From the NCBI RefSeq assembly GCF_947254915.1, contig NZ_CAMYEZ010000020.1, positions 1 through 20,716 on the forward strand: 20,716 nucleotides of DNA, in the 5' to 3' direction. The notes below the pieces were generated by a model, which saw only the letters and a program-made list of their open reading frames with translations, ran no database searches and was not told where the DNA came from. This stretch comes from an uncultured Porphyromonas sp. Its GTDB lineage: Bacteria > Bacteroidota > Bacteroidia > Bacteroidales > Porphyromonadaceae. Positions 1 through 6,901 of the stretch are shown in pieces (the stretch's first letter is position 1; each line of letters opens with the position of its first letter). The translations under genes and the position numbers were made by a program.

Positions 1-104
1 AACTTCGGAAGAATGAAATGAAAGTTCGGAAGAATGAAATGAAAGTTCGGAAGATTTTGTTTGTTCCTCACTGGATAATCCACAATCTCCACGGAGGAAT
101 TGTC
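1..104 (+). repeat. Intergenic repeat, copy 1 (left-truncated)
   Basis: Two complete 21-base units (1-21 and 22-42) and a partial third (43-53). Each unit reads AACTTCGGAAG followed by AATGAAATGA; the second unit has AAG instead of AAC at its start. The sequence beyond the units, 54-104, aligns without gaps to the corresponding flank of copy 2 (about 45 of 62 positions identical by eye over 43-104 versus 5846-5907), so the repeat is longer than its tandem core. It contains a short CTCC-ac-GGAG palindrome near 88-97. The copy begins exactly at base 1, so its left part lies outside the window. It is not a CRISPR: units abut with no spacers. Confidence 0.85.
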
Positions 105-120
105 CGATTTACTCACCACA

Positions 121-152
121 GACGCAGGTGAACTCACTCTACCTGCTGCGTC
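121..152. terminator. Possible terminator hairpin after the EEP-family gene
   Basis: GACGCAGGT at 121-129 pairs with ACCTGC-TGCGTC at 141-152, with a three-base bulge and an 11-base loop. It lies 36 bases beyond the stop of the leftward gene at 188. There is no T-run after it on either strand, so it is a weak terminator candidate or simply a 3' stem. Confidence 0.35.
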
Positions 153-187
153 AACCCTGACAGTCGCCAAAGAGCAACTGTAAGACG

Positions 188-1240
188 TCAGTAGAGGAGC
201 GTGCCAACGAGCGGGAGATGGTCGCTGGGACCAGCGAGGTAAGTGTCGCCACCGTACGTTCGTCGAGGACGCCCCCACGGAGCTGGCGTCTCGTACATAT
301 ACTGATGAGGGGGTAGCGCTATGCGTACCGTCTCTAACTCAATGTGTGGATAGTGACTCTCGGGAAGTAGCGAACGGGAGACGAAAAGCCGATCAATGCG
401 CTCCCAGTAGCCTCGGTAATAGTAGCTCCCTGGAGGCATCGTCTTTAGTTGCTCATCGGTGAATGGTGGCGTGAGATCTACCATCGCTAGCGAATCAACC
501 TGAGACTGGTATGATTGGTAAGGCAACGCCCAACAGTCGGTCAAGCCGTCCTCTGGGGTAGCGTTGAAGTCGCCCAAGACGATGATGCTTTGCGCTGGAT
601 CAGCGGTTAGCAGACTGTCGGTACGCATACGGAGCATCTTGATCAAAGCGACACGCGCCTCCTCTGCCGTAGCACCTCCTCTGCGTGAGGGGAGGTGGCA
701 GACAATGAGCGAGAGACGAGCTGCGGAGGGTAGACGACCTGAGACGAAGAGCAGATTGCGTGTCAGGTAGACACTGTCGGGGAGGATTCGCAAAGGCCAC
801 TCCTCGGTCTGCTCTAGAGCAAAGCGGTCCGCATCATAGAGCAAGGCCACGTGAGAGCCACGGCGATCAGAGCCTGTAGCACAGATAGTCTTGTAGTTAG
901 CACTGCTCAGGAGCGTGTGTTGGGCCAGTTGCTCCAGCGCCTCTACGCTCTCGACCTCTTGTAGTGCTATGAGAGCGGGTATGTCCCAAGCGGTCACATG
1001 AGAGATCACCTCGGCTAGCTGACGACACTTGTGCTTCATACGTGGTGCCGTCCACCCTTTGCGAGCCGTGGGGAGGTACTCACGATCATCCCAGCGGGTG
1101 CTGGGGATGGTGTCAAAGAGGTTCTCCACATTGTATGAGACGAAGGTAAACCTCTGCTGAGCTACTAAGTGAAGGGTACCACAGAGCAGCAGGAAGAGCA
1201 GCATTAGCCAACGCAAGCGTACAACTACAGAACAGGTCAT
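188..1240 (-). CDS. Secreted endonuclease/exonuclease/phosphatase-family protein
   Basis: A 350-residue protein of the endonuclease/exonuclease/phosphatase (EEP) fold, which hydrolyses phosphodiester or phosphomonoester bonds using a divalent metal. Visible motifs in order, numbered from the start chosen here: YNVEN at 36-40 (metal-site Asn), LQEVE with the metal ligand Glu95, GSHVALLYD in the middle, GDFN with Asp224 and Asn226, and SDHLP with the catalytic-type His341. An N-terminal hydrophobic run, LMLLFLLLCGTLHLVA, looks like a signal peptide, so it probably acts in the periplasm or outside. An upstream ATG at 1268-1270 would add ten residues, but it lies inside the stem of a terminator and its T-run would fall within the coding sequence. 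The ATG at 1238-1240 is therefore preferred. Substrate (nucleic acid, sugar phosphate or lipid) cannot be told; homologues are common in Bacteroidetes. Confidence 0.9.
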   Translation of the reverse strand: MTCSVVVRLRWLMLLFLLLCGTLHLVAQQRFTFVSYNVENLFDTIPSTRWDDREYLPTARKGWTAPRMKHKCRQLAEVISHVTAWDIPALIALQEVESVEALEQLAQHTLLSSANYKTICATGSDRRGSHVALLYDADRFALEQTEEWPLRILPDSVYLTRNLLFVSGRLPSAARLSLIVCHLPSRRGGATAEEARVALIKMLRMRTDSLLTADPAQSIIVLGDFNATPEDGLTDCWALPYQSYQSQVDSLAMVDLTPPFTDEQLKTMPPGSYYYRGYWERIDRLFVSRSLLPESHYPHIELETVRIALPPHQYMYETPAPWGRPRRTYGGDTYLAGPSDHLPLVGTLLY

Positions 1241-1246
1241 TTCAGA

Positions 1247-1301
1247 TAAAAAAGGAAGCGACGCTCCCATAGAGTCTAATTAGTCTCTATGAGAGCGTCG
1301 C
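1247..1301 (-). terminator. Strong rho-independent terminator of the pepE-luxS-pepO block
   Basis: A 44-base inverted repeat at 1258-1301 with only two mismatched pairs (1267/1292 and 1275/1284), centred between 1279 and 1280. Read on the minus strand it is followed directly by TTCCTTTTTTA (1257-1247), the T-run expected of an intrinsic terminator. It starts 24 bases past the stop of the M13 peptidase gene. The next leftward gene starts at 1240, 7 bases past the T-run, leaving almost no room for a separate promoter. That gene must depend on read-through or on a promoter embedded in the stem. Confidence 0.9.
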
Positions 1302-1324
1302 TATACGTTGATAGGGTCTCTAGA

Positions 1325-3367
1325 TTACCAGACCACGACACGCTCCTCGGGAGCGATGTACATAGGGTCTCCTGGCTGGACGTTGAATGCCTCATAGAAG
1401 GCATCAATGTTCTTCAGCGCCTGGTTGACACGGTTGATACCCAAGCTGTGTGGGTCAATCTTGGTCAGACGTACCTCCTCCTCAGGGGTGATGTTTTGCC
1501 CCCATACACGAGCATACCCGATGAAGAAGCGCTGTGCTGGCGTGAAGCCGTCAATCTTGTCAACTTTCTTGCCCTGGAGCTGCTTCTGCAATGCTAGGTA
1601 AGAGACGAGAAGACCGCCTTGGTCAGCGATATTCTCACCGAGCGTCAGATGACCATCGGCATTGAGGTGGTCATTGATCTTGATCTTGCTAAACTGCTGT
1701 GCGAGGCGCTCCGTAGAGGTCTTGAAGTTCTTCTTGTCAGCCTCAGTCCACCAGTTGTGCATATTGCCCACAGCATCAAACTCGCTACCCTGATCGTCAA
1801 ATCCGTGCGTCATCTCATGACCGATGACCACACCGATAGCGCCATAGTTGACAGCGTCATCAGCATTGATATTGAAGAATGGAGGCTGTAGTATACCAGC
1901 GGGGAAGCAAATCTCATTCGTTGAGGGCATATAGTACGCATTGACGTCCTGAGGATTCATAAGCCACCGAGAACGATCTACGGGCTGTCCTAGCTCAGAC
2001 ATATTGAAGTCATGCTCAAATTGGATGGCACTGCGGAGATTGTCCACAAAGCTCTTGTCCTCTGAGATGTTGAGCTTGGAGTAGTCCTTCCACTTGTCAG
2101 GATAGCCAATCTTAACGGTGAAGTTAGAGAGCTTCTCAATAGCCTTCTGCTTCGTATCACTAGACATCCACTCAAGCTGAGAGATGCGATCCTTGAGGGC
2201 AGCCTGGAGATTGCTAATCATCGTCTCCATACGCTCCTTAGCCTCTGCGGGGAAGTACTTCTTGACATAGACCTCACCAAGTGCCTCGCCGAGGGTACCG
2301 TTGAGGAGGTTGACTGCACGACGCCAGCGTGGGTGCATCTCCTTGACACCAGATAGCTTGGTGGAGTAGAAGTCAAAGTTAGCCTGAACAAAGTCGTCAG
2401 AGAGGTAGGTCGCATAGCCGTCAATGGTCTGCGCTAGGAGATAATCCTTGAGCGCCTGTAGGTCTACCGTGGGGAACCACTTGCTAAAGGCCTTGAAGAA
2501 GTCTAGCTGACCAGCGTTCCACGACTCTAGAGTCTGCAGGTTGCGACCCTTGATGTAACGAGCCCAATCAAAGCCAGGGTTGTCAGCGACAAACTTCTTG
2601 ACCTGAACCTTGTTGAAGTTGCGAGCTACATCACGAAGCTCCGTCTGTGAGTAGCACATATCAGCAAGGACGTTACTGACAGCGATGTTGTTCTTCGCAA
2701 TACGCTGAGCCTCCTCGGCAGAGTAACCAGCTAGCTGAGCGATGCGCTCGATGTACTGATTGTAAGCCTTGATGATCTCCGCATTCTTTGGGTCTGTGTA
2801 GTACTCCTTATTGCCTAGAGCTAGGCTTGTCTGATTGAGGTTGAAGATATTCATATCGCTATTCTCAGCATCTGCCATAACGTAGGTGCCGAAGAGCGTA
2901 CCATTTCCCTTATTGTCCTGCTGAGCAGCAAAGTCAATGAGTGCCTCCTTAGAATTGATTGCCTCAATAGACTTTAGCTCGTCAAGGATTGGCTGAGCGC
3001 CTAGCTCGTTGCGCTTGACACTGTCGATAGCCTGCTTGTAGAGTACAGAGACACGGTATTCATTCGTACCAGCCTTGTAGCTACCCTGCGCTAACTCATC
3101 AACGATACCGTGAATCTGCTCTAGAGAGCGATCACGTAGCACGTCAAAGGTGCCGAAGCGACTGTAAGCTGGCTTGAGCGGATTAGCCTTAATCCAGCCT
3201 CCATTGACATAATGGTAGAAGTCATCCTGTGGACGCACGAGCGTGTCCATATCAGCTAGATTGATAGCTGGGATGATCTCCTCGTTGGTCTCCTGCTTCT
3301 TACTACAAGAGGAGAGCGTGATAGAAGCTGCACATAGAGCAGCCACTAGTAGTTTGCGATTGTTCAT
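1325..3367 (-). CDS. pepO: M13-family zinc metallopeptidase (PepO/neprilysin type), lipoprotein
   Basis: A zinc endopeptidase of the M13 neprilysin/PepO family, about 680 residues, the normal family length. The zinc and catalytic motif HEMTH is at about residues 517-521, followed by the third-ligand motif ENIADQGG. NAYYMPSTNEICFPAG is the conserved substrate-binding segment, and the chain ends in the family-typical hydrophobic VVW. The first residues, MNNRKLLVAALCAAS followed by ITLSSC, form a lipoprotein signal with lipobox Cys, so the enzyme is probably anchored to the envelope, facing the periplasm or surface. A start ten codons upstream (3395-3397) is possible but would put polar residues in front of the signal. 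It follows the nucleotidyltransferase gene closely and ends just before a strong terminator. The likely role is cleavage of small peptides in a peptide-using organism. The symbol is assigned by family; the exact orthologue is not verified. Confidence 0.93.
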   Translation of the reverse strand: MNNRKLLVAALCAASITLSSCSKKQETNEEIIPAINLADMDTLVRPQDDFYHYVNGGWIKANPLKPAYSRFGTFDVLRDRSLEQIHGIVDELAQGSYKAGTNEYRVSVLYKQAIDSVKRNELGAQPILDELKSIEAINSKEALIDFAAQQDNKGNGTLFGTYVMADAENSDMNIFNLNQTSLALGNKEYYTDPKNAEIIKAYNQYIERIAQLAGYSAEEAQRIAKNNIAVSNVLADMCYSQTELRDVARNFNKVQVKKFVADNPGFDWARYIKGRNLQTLESWNAGQLDFFKAFSKWFPTVDLQALKDYLLAQTIDGYATYLSDDFVQANFDFYSTKLSGVKEMHPRWRRAVNLLNGTLGEALGEVYVKKYFPAEAKERMETMISNLQAALKDRISQLEWMSSDTKQKAIEKLSNFTVKIGYPDKWKDYSKLNISEDKSFVDNLRSAIQFEHDFNMSELGQPVDRSRWLMNPQDVNAYYMPSTNEICFPAGILQPPFFNINADDAVNYGAIGVVIGHEMTHGFDDQGSEFDAVGNMHNWWTEADKKNFKTSTERLAQQFSKIKINDHLNADGHLTLGENIADQGGLLVSYLALQKQLQGKKVDKIDGFTPAQRFFIGYARVWGQNITPEEEVRLTKIDPHSLGINRVNQALKNIDAFYEAFNVQPGDPMYIAPEERVVVW

Positions 3368-3416
3368 ATTTGATTGTTCGATTTCAAAATGATTCATAGG
3401 TTAAGAGAGAGTCTAC

Positions 3417-4322
3417 TTAAAGAAGTGGTGAGGGGTACTCTCCAGCCTCGGTTAGCTTGGCAAGATGCTCTATGACCATCTCACGGTCGGAGGCATAGGT
3501 CGCACCAAACCAGCGGGCATCGGTGCTTAAGACCTGCACCTGCGCCAGTCCCTGACGGATCAGTGTGTCAACGACTGTCGGGATAAAGAACTCTGACGTA
3601 GGCTCGCTGCCGTGCTCTCTGAGAAAATCTGCGAAGAGTCTCTCCGAGTGCTCTAGGTAGTCGGGCGTAAAGCCCCAAAGATTCATTGATACGAGTGTGC
3701 CACGTGCTATGGAGAGCTTCTTGCCGTCGTGCATGCTGACTATCTCGTGGCTCTCGTTTTCGTGGATGTTCTTGTGCTCGGTGATGTGCATAAGGTAGCC
3801 CTCGGGCGAAGCCTTGCACACGCCACGACTCACACTCCCCTCAGCGGTGAGCGTGCTCTCAATGTCGTAAGCGACCATACAATAAGCACCTCGGCTGTCT
3901 GAGGGCAACTGAGAGAGGTAATCGCTCATAGTCTGAAAGGCTTCACGACCGTAGAAGTCGTCTGCATTGATCACTGCAAAGGGACCTTCAATCTCGGGTG
4001 CCGCCATCATCAGGGCGTGGTTAGTACCCCACGGCTTGGTGCGCTCGGCAGGAGCCGTAAAGCCTGCGGGCAGTGAGTCTATCTCTTGGTAGACGACAGC
4101 CGTGTTGATGGCCTTCTGATACTTCTGTAGCACCTGCTCTTTAAATTGCTCCGCAAAGGCGTGGCGTATGACAAAGACCACCTTGCCAAAGCCAGCTCGG
4201 ATCGCATCAAAGACGGAGTAGTCCATAATACTCTCGCCCGCAGGTCCCAGTTTGTCTAGCTGCTTGAGTCCGCCATAGCGACTACCCATACCAGCAGCCA
4301 TAATGACTAGTGTAGGTTTCAT
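3417..4322 (-). CDS. Sugar nucleotidyltransferase (NTP_transferase family)
   Basis: A 301-residue nucleotidyltransferase of the NDP-sugar pyrophosphorylase type, which joins a sugar-1-phosphate to an NTP. The N-terminal nucleotide-binding signature AAGMGSRYGG is at residues 9-18, followed by the family Lys in GLKQLDKLGPAGES. KPWGTNHALM (about 96-105) is the base/sugar contact loop, and NADDFYG with Asp121/Asp122 is the metal-binding site. There is no signal peptide, so it is cytoplasmic. A C-terminal extension such as a left-handed helix domain is not obvious, so the sugar cannot be named. It sits 64 bases after luxS and 49 bases before the preferred pepO start, on the same strand. A link to luxS function is not implied by the sequence. 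Confidence 0.85.
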   Translation of the reverse strand: MKPTLVIMAAGMGSRYGGLKQLDKLGPAGESIMDYSVFDAIRAGFGKVVFVIRHAFAEQFKEQVLQKYQKAINTAVVYQEIDSLPAGFTAPAERTKPWGTNHALMMAAPEIEGPFAVINADDFYGREAFQTMSDYLSQLPSDSRGAYCMVAYDIESTLTAEGSVSRGVCKASPEGYLMHITEHKNIHENESHEIVSMHDGKKLSIARGTLVSMNLWGFTPDYLEHSERLFADFLREHGSEPTSEFFIPTVVDTLIRQGLAQVQVLSTDARWFGATYASDREMVIEHLAKLTEAGEYPSPLL

Positions 4323-4346
4323 TCGATCGTTCGTTGTTAAGTGTGT

Positions 4347-4382
4347 AGCGGGGACACTCTATGAGAAGAGTACCACCCCGCT
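4347..4382 (-). other. Hairpin between luxS and the nucleotidyltransferase gene
   Basis: Outer stem AGCGGGG (4347-4353) with CCCCGCT (4376-4382), inner stem ACTCT (4356-4360) with AGAGT (4367-4371). It falls in the 64-base gap on the leftward transcript, about 25 bases before the start codon at 4322, and starts just past the luxS stop. No T-run follows, so it is more likely a processing or attenuation stem than a full terminator. Confidence 0.45.
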
Positions 4383-4386
4383 TCTG

Positions 4387-4866
4387 CTATTGAGGGTAGT
4401 GCGTGTTCGTATCGTCTAGATGCTCTAGCACCTCCCCTAGATAGCGCTTAGACTCATCACGTGCCAGCTCTAGGTTGTGCAACTTGTAGTTGCCACAGTC
4501 ACGAGGAGCCACACCAGGCACAGCTCCCTCGTAGTGTGCCACAAAGGCAAAGGCACGACGGAGCAGATCTGCTATATCTAGCGGATTAAGGTCACCTACT
4601 ATAATAAGGTAGTTACCCGTCAAGCAACCCATCGGTCCCCAGTAGATAATACGACTCCCCCACTCGGGGTCATTGCGCAGATAGGTCGCCACGAGATGCT
4701 CTATCGTATGCAGAGCGCTCAGGTCAAGCACAGGCTCACGATTTGGCGCCTTCATACGTATGTCAAAGGTGGTCACCACCTGATCACCCACGAGGTCACG
4801 ACGAGAGACATAGACACCACGCTTGAGACGCTCGTGATCTATGGTAAAGCTTGGGATATCCTTCAT
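4387..4866 (-). CDS. luxS: S-ribosylhomocysteine lyase LuxS
   Basis: LuxS cleaves S-ribosylhomocysteine to homocysteine and 4,5-dihydroxy-2,3-pentanedione, the precursor of autoinducer AI-2; it is part of the activated methyl cycle in the cytoplasm. The 159-residue length is normal. The metal site is the HTIEH motif (His53, His57) with Cys124 in PRDCGNY. The general base is Glu56 and the catalytic Cys81 lies in GPMGCLTG. All expected residues are present, so the enzyme should be active. It begins 18 bases after the pepE stop on the same strand, so the two are very likely cotranscribed. The methylthioadenosine/S-adenosylhomocysteine nucleosidase that supplies its substrate is not in the window. 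Confidence 0.98.
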   Translation of the reverse strand: MKDIPSFTIDHERLKRGVYVSRRDLVGDQVVTTFDIRMKAPNREPVLDLSALHTIEHLVATYLRNDPEWGSRIIYWGPMGCLTGNYLIIVGDLNPLDIADLLRRAFAFVAHYEGAVPGVAPRDCGNYKLHNLELARDESKRYLGEVLEHLDDTNTHYPQ

Positions 4867-4884
4867 TACTTCAGGTTACGTAAG

Positions 4885-5607
4885 TTACTTTTTCTCGCTG
4901 TATGCGAGGACTCCAGGCTCTATCTCTAGCGGATTGTCGTAGAAGGTGGGATAGTTAAAGAGCCTAGCCGTACGCTCACCCCACAGCGTGATCTTGTCAC
5001 CCGTGATATGGAGCATGCTACCCTCTCGCAGGCCGAGTACGTCGCAGTTAGGATTGTACTTGACAAACTCACGGATACGCTGCTCACGCGTCTCTCCACC
5101 ATGACCCTCAGGATGCGCATCCAGGTAGTGCGGATTGATCTGGAAGGAGATAAGCCCCAGCGCCTGCGTCGTATCGGGGTTGCAGATAGGCATATCGTTT
5201 GTCGTCATAATCGTCGGGCAGGCGAGGTTTGACCCAGCGCTCCAGCCCACATAGGGGATGCCATCCTCGAGGACACGCTCACGGATCAGCTTCATAGCGC
5301 CCATATCTTGTAGTTGCTTGAGAAGTGCCCATGTATTGCCACCGCCCACCATAATAGCCTGAGCCGAGGCGATCGCCTGTAGAGGCTTATCACAAGTGTG
5401 CAGACCCGTGACATTGACGCCAACGCCACCCAGCGCATTATTGACCTTAGCTACATACTCATCCCAGCTATAGGTGATAGCTGCATAAGGGACGAATAGT
5501 ACATCCTGAGCCACTGGACCTAGGAAGCGACCAATCTCCTCAGCAGCATAGCCTAGATAAGGCTGCCCCTGAGATGCAGAGTTGGATATAAGTAAGAGTT
5601 TCTTCAT
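4885..5607 (-). CDS. pepE: Dipeptidase E (peptidase family S51)
   Basis: A 240-residue cytoplasmic serine peptidase of family S51, which releases N-terminal aspartate from Asp-X dipeptides in the characterised enzymes. The nucleophile elbow GWSAGS has Ser123, and the preceding glycine loop is MVGGGNTWALL (from 87). TTNDMPICNP carries Asp138 and QINPHYLDAH carries His160; these match the Ser-His-Asp/Glu arrangement of E. coli PepE. The open frame continues upstream to 5715, but those extra 36 residues have no family counterpart. A consensus -7 element at 5641-5648 lies inside that extension, so MKKLLLISNS at 5607 is taken as the start. It is the first gene of a leftward unit with luxS 18 bases downstream. 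Confidence 0.95.
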   Translation of the reverse strand: MKKLLLISNSASQGQPYLGYAAEEIGRFLGPVAQDVLFVPYAAITYSWDEYVAKVNNALGGVGVNVTGLHTCDKPLQAIASAQAIMVGGGNTWALLKQLQDMGAMKLIRERVLEDGIPYVGWSAGSNLACPTIMTTNDMPICNPDTTQALGLISFQINPHYLDAHPEGHGGETREQRIREFVKYNPNCDVLGLREGSMLHITGDKITLWGERTARLFNYPTFYDNPLEIEPGVLAYSEKK

Positions 5608-5640
5608 ATCTATACTAGAGTGATTCGGATAATCTAGTCG

Positions 5641-5648
5641 CAAAGGTA
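5641..5648 (-). promoter_or_regulatory. Bacteroidetes-type -7 element for pepE-luxS
   Basis: The plus strand reads CAAAGGTA, i.e. TACCTTTG on the minus strand, an exact match to the Bacteroidetes -7 consensus TAnnTTTG. It lies 34 bases upstream of the chosen pepE start. A second match, TACTTTTG, lies at 5690-5683. No clear TTTG -33 box at the usual spacing is seen for either. Confidence 0.55.
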
Positions 5649-5740
5649 CAAAATAGAAGCACACGACTCCACGCTTTTCACGCAAAAGTACCACAAAGCT
5701 CTCCATCCCTGCCACTTACAGCATTCACCTCTCCGAGCGC

Positions 5741-5907
5741 CCACGGAGGAAATCCCTAATAGCTCCTGAGAAAGCAAAAATTTCCCACGGAGACGGGAAA
5801 TAAAACTTCGGAAGAATGAAATGAAACTTCGGAAGAATGAAATGAAAGTTCCGAAGAATTTTTCCATTCCTCCGTGGAGAATAGACAATCCCTACTGAGG
5901 CATTTTG
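5741..5907 (+). repeat. Intergenic repeat, copy 2 (best preserved)
   Basis: Tandem core: 21-base units at 5804-5824 and 5825-5845 (identical to each other) and a diverged partial unit from 5846. The core is bracketed by an 11-base perfect inverted repeat, CCACGGAGGAA at 5741-5751 and TTCCTCCGTGG at 5867-5877. Inside it is a hairpin TTTCCC (5781-5786) / GGGAAA (5795-5800). A 55-base block, 5794-5848, is identical to 20662-20716 of copy 3. The right flank to about 5907 aligns with copy 1. The 21-base period equals two helical turns, and all three minus-strand frames stay open through it, which creates spurious ORFs. It sits between the divergent pepE promoter and the small membrane protein gene. 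Function unknown. Confidence 0.85.
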
Positions 5908-6018
5908 CATTTCCTCCGATATGCCTATAACCCATCTCAAGGAGTCATTCAGCCGATGTAGCAAGATAATTGTGAGGATGGCGAAAGTCTCGGCGTGCGC
6001 TATCTCTTGATTTTGTAT
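5908..6018. other. Non-coding part of the 5608-6111 intergenic region
   Basis: The 504 bases between the pepE start and the small + strand gene hold the pepE promoter region, repeat copy 2 and a -7 element near 6019. In this remaining part I see no convincing gene, tRNA or strong hairpin. The short leftward ORFs crossing it are made by the open frames of the repeat. Confidence 0.5.
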
Positions 6019-6026
6019 TACCTTTG
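6019..6026 (+). promoter_or_regulatory. Bacteroidetes-type -7 element for the small membrane protein gene
   Basis: TACCTTTG matches TAnnTTTG exactly, 86 bases upstream of the start at 6112. A TTTG at 6012-6015 is too close to be the -33 box and no well-spaced one is visible, so this rests on the -7 match alone. Confidence 0.45.
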
Positions 6027-6111
6027 TGGCACGAGGGTGCGTTGTCCCTATGAGAGGAAACAGCTCCACCCTCCTTTGTCAAGTATCACCTTAGATAGTA
6101 ATCATAAGTAT

Positions 6112-6291
6112 ATGAAAGGTTTCAACCCTATAGGTAGTTTGGTAGTCCTCGTCGGGGCGCTCATACTCATCGTCCCCGCTCTGATGGACAAGGGTGGGAA
6201 TATGTTCAATCTGATCGGTTGTATCGTGATGATTGCTGGATTCCTCCTACACATCTTCCTCAATAAGCGCATCACAACTATCAAGGAGTAG
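6112..6291 (+). CDS. Small two-helix membrane protein, function unknown
   Basis: A 59-residue protein starting MKGFNPIGSLVV. It has two hydrophobic segments, about residues 8-24 (IGSLVVLVGALILIVPA) and 33-50 (LIGCIVMIAGFLLHIFL), joined by a short polar loop with DKGGN and ending in a basic tail (NKRITTIKE). This predicts a hairpin in the inner membrane. The open frame extends upstream to 5995, but the upstream part is unlike a protein and contains the -7 element, so 6112 is the preferred start. It stands alone between the divergent pepE unit and ssb. I do not recognise a family with a known role; the regular amphipathic build argues that it is real. Confidence 0.7.
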   Translation: MKGFNPIGSLVVLVGALILIVPALMDKGGNMFNLIGCIVMIAGFLLHIFLNKRITTIKE

Positions 6292-6297
6292 CCTGGC

Positions 6298-6385
6298 CCA
6301 AGTGCTCTCTGAGGCACTGGACTAACCTTGTATCTAGCCCCTTGGCTATCCGTTGAGGGCTTGCCTTGCCCATACGTAAGACAAG
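6298..6385 (+). terminator. Hairpins between the small membrane protein gene and ssb
   Basis: Three modest stems lie in the 145-base gap: CCAAGTGC with GCACTGG (about 6298-6320), TAGCC (6335-6339) with GGCTA (6344-6348), and a longer imperfect GGGCTTG / CAAGTCCC stem (about 6357-6390). None has a T-run. They probably end the upstream transcript, but I see no clear terminator and no clear -7/-33 pair for ssb. Confidence 0.35.
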
Positions 6386-6436
6386 TCCCTTTCGTTCGTA
6401 TATAAGGTCACCCCTAGCAACTTACTCACCAGCTCT

Positions 6437-6901
6437 ATGTACTACAACAAGGCGATTCTGATAGGCTTCGTAGGTGCAGACCCCAGCGTACACTATTCGC
6501 GTCGGGGCACCTGTCAAGCATCGCTACGCTTAGCAACCTCTGTGCCAGGCTATACGAAGCGTGATGGTACGCAGATACCAGATCGTACAGAGTGGCACAC
6601 GGTGGTGATCTTTGGGACGCTGGCACAGTTTGTTGAGCGCTGGGTGCGCAAGGGGTCGCACCTCCTCGTGGAGGGCGAGATACGCTATAACAACTATACA
6701 GATCGACAGGGGCAGACCCATGCACGTACAGAGATATGGGCGGACAAGGTCACCTTTGTGGATCGTCCTAAGCAGAGCAGTGGACAGGAGAGTGCATCGC
6801 CTCGTCCTGCTACCGAGCAATCAGTATCACCGTCTGACCCTAGTGACGCAACGAGCGTGGGTGACAACGGTATAAGTTACAAGAGTAGGAGCAATGGGTG
6901 A
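6437..6901 (+). CDS. ssb: Single-stranded DNA-binding protein without the usual acidic tip
   Basis: A 154-residue SSB of the bacterial OB-fold type that binds single-stranded DNA in replication and repair. The OB fold covers about residues 1-110: MYYNKAILIGFVGADP at the N-terminus, ASLRLATS, the strand TEWHTVVIFGTLAQFVERWV, and GSHLLVEGEIR. A Ser/Pro/Gln-rich linker follows. Most SSBs end in an acidic tip of the DDDIPF kind that recruits partner proteins; this one ends GISYKSRSNG, with no such tip. The gene overlaps gldE by 8 bases (6894-6901), and ssb directly before gldE is the normal order in Bacteroidetes, where mutY often precedes it; no mutY is seen here. It may be a secondary SSB, with the housekeeping copy elsewhere. 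Confidence 0.92.
   Translation: MYYNKAILIGFVGADPSVHYSRRGTCQASLRLATSVPGYTKRDGTQIPDRTEWHTVVIFGTLAQFVERWVRKGSHLLVEGEIRYNNYTDRQGQTHARTEIWADKVTFVDRPKQSSGQESASPRPATEQSVSPSDPSDATSVGDNGISYKSRSNG

Noticed and set aside
1..58. Possible CRISPR array from regularly repeated 21-base units
   Set aside because: Units are directly adjacent with no unique spacers, only two to three units per site, and no cas genes in the window.
5608..5715. 36-residue N-terminal extension of PepE
   Set aside because: No counterpart in the S51 family, and it contains the pepE -7 element.
5725..6069. Leftward ORF of 114 residues and an overlapping 84-residue one
   Set aside because: The frames stay open because the 21-base repeat has no minus-strand stops; the product has low-complexity heptads and no family signal, and no start context.
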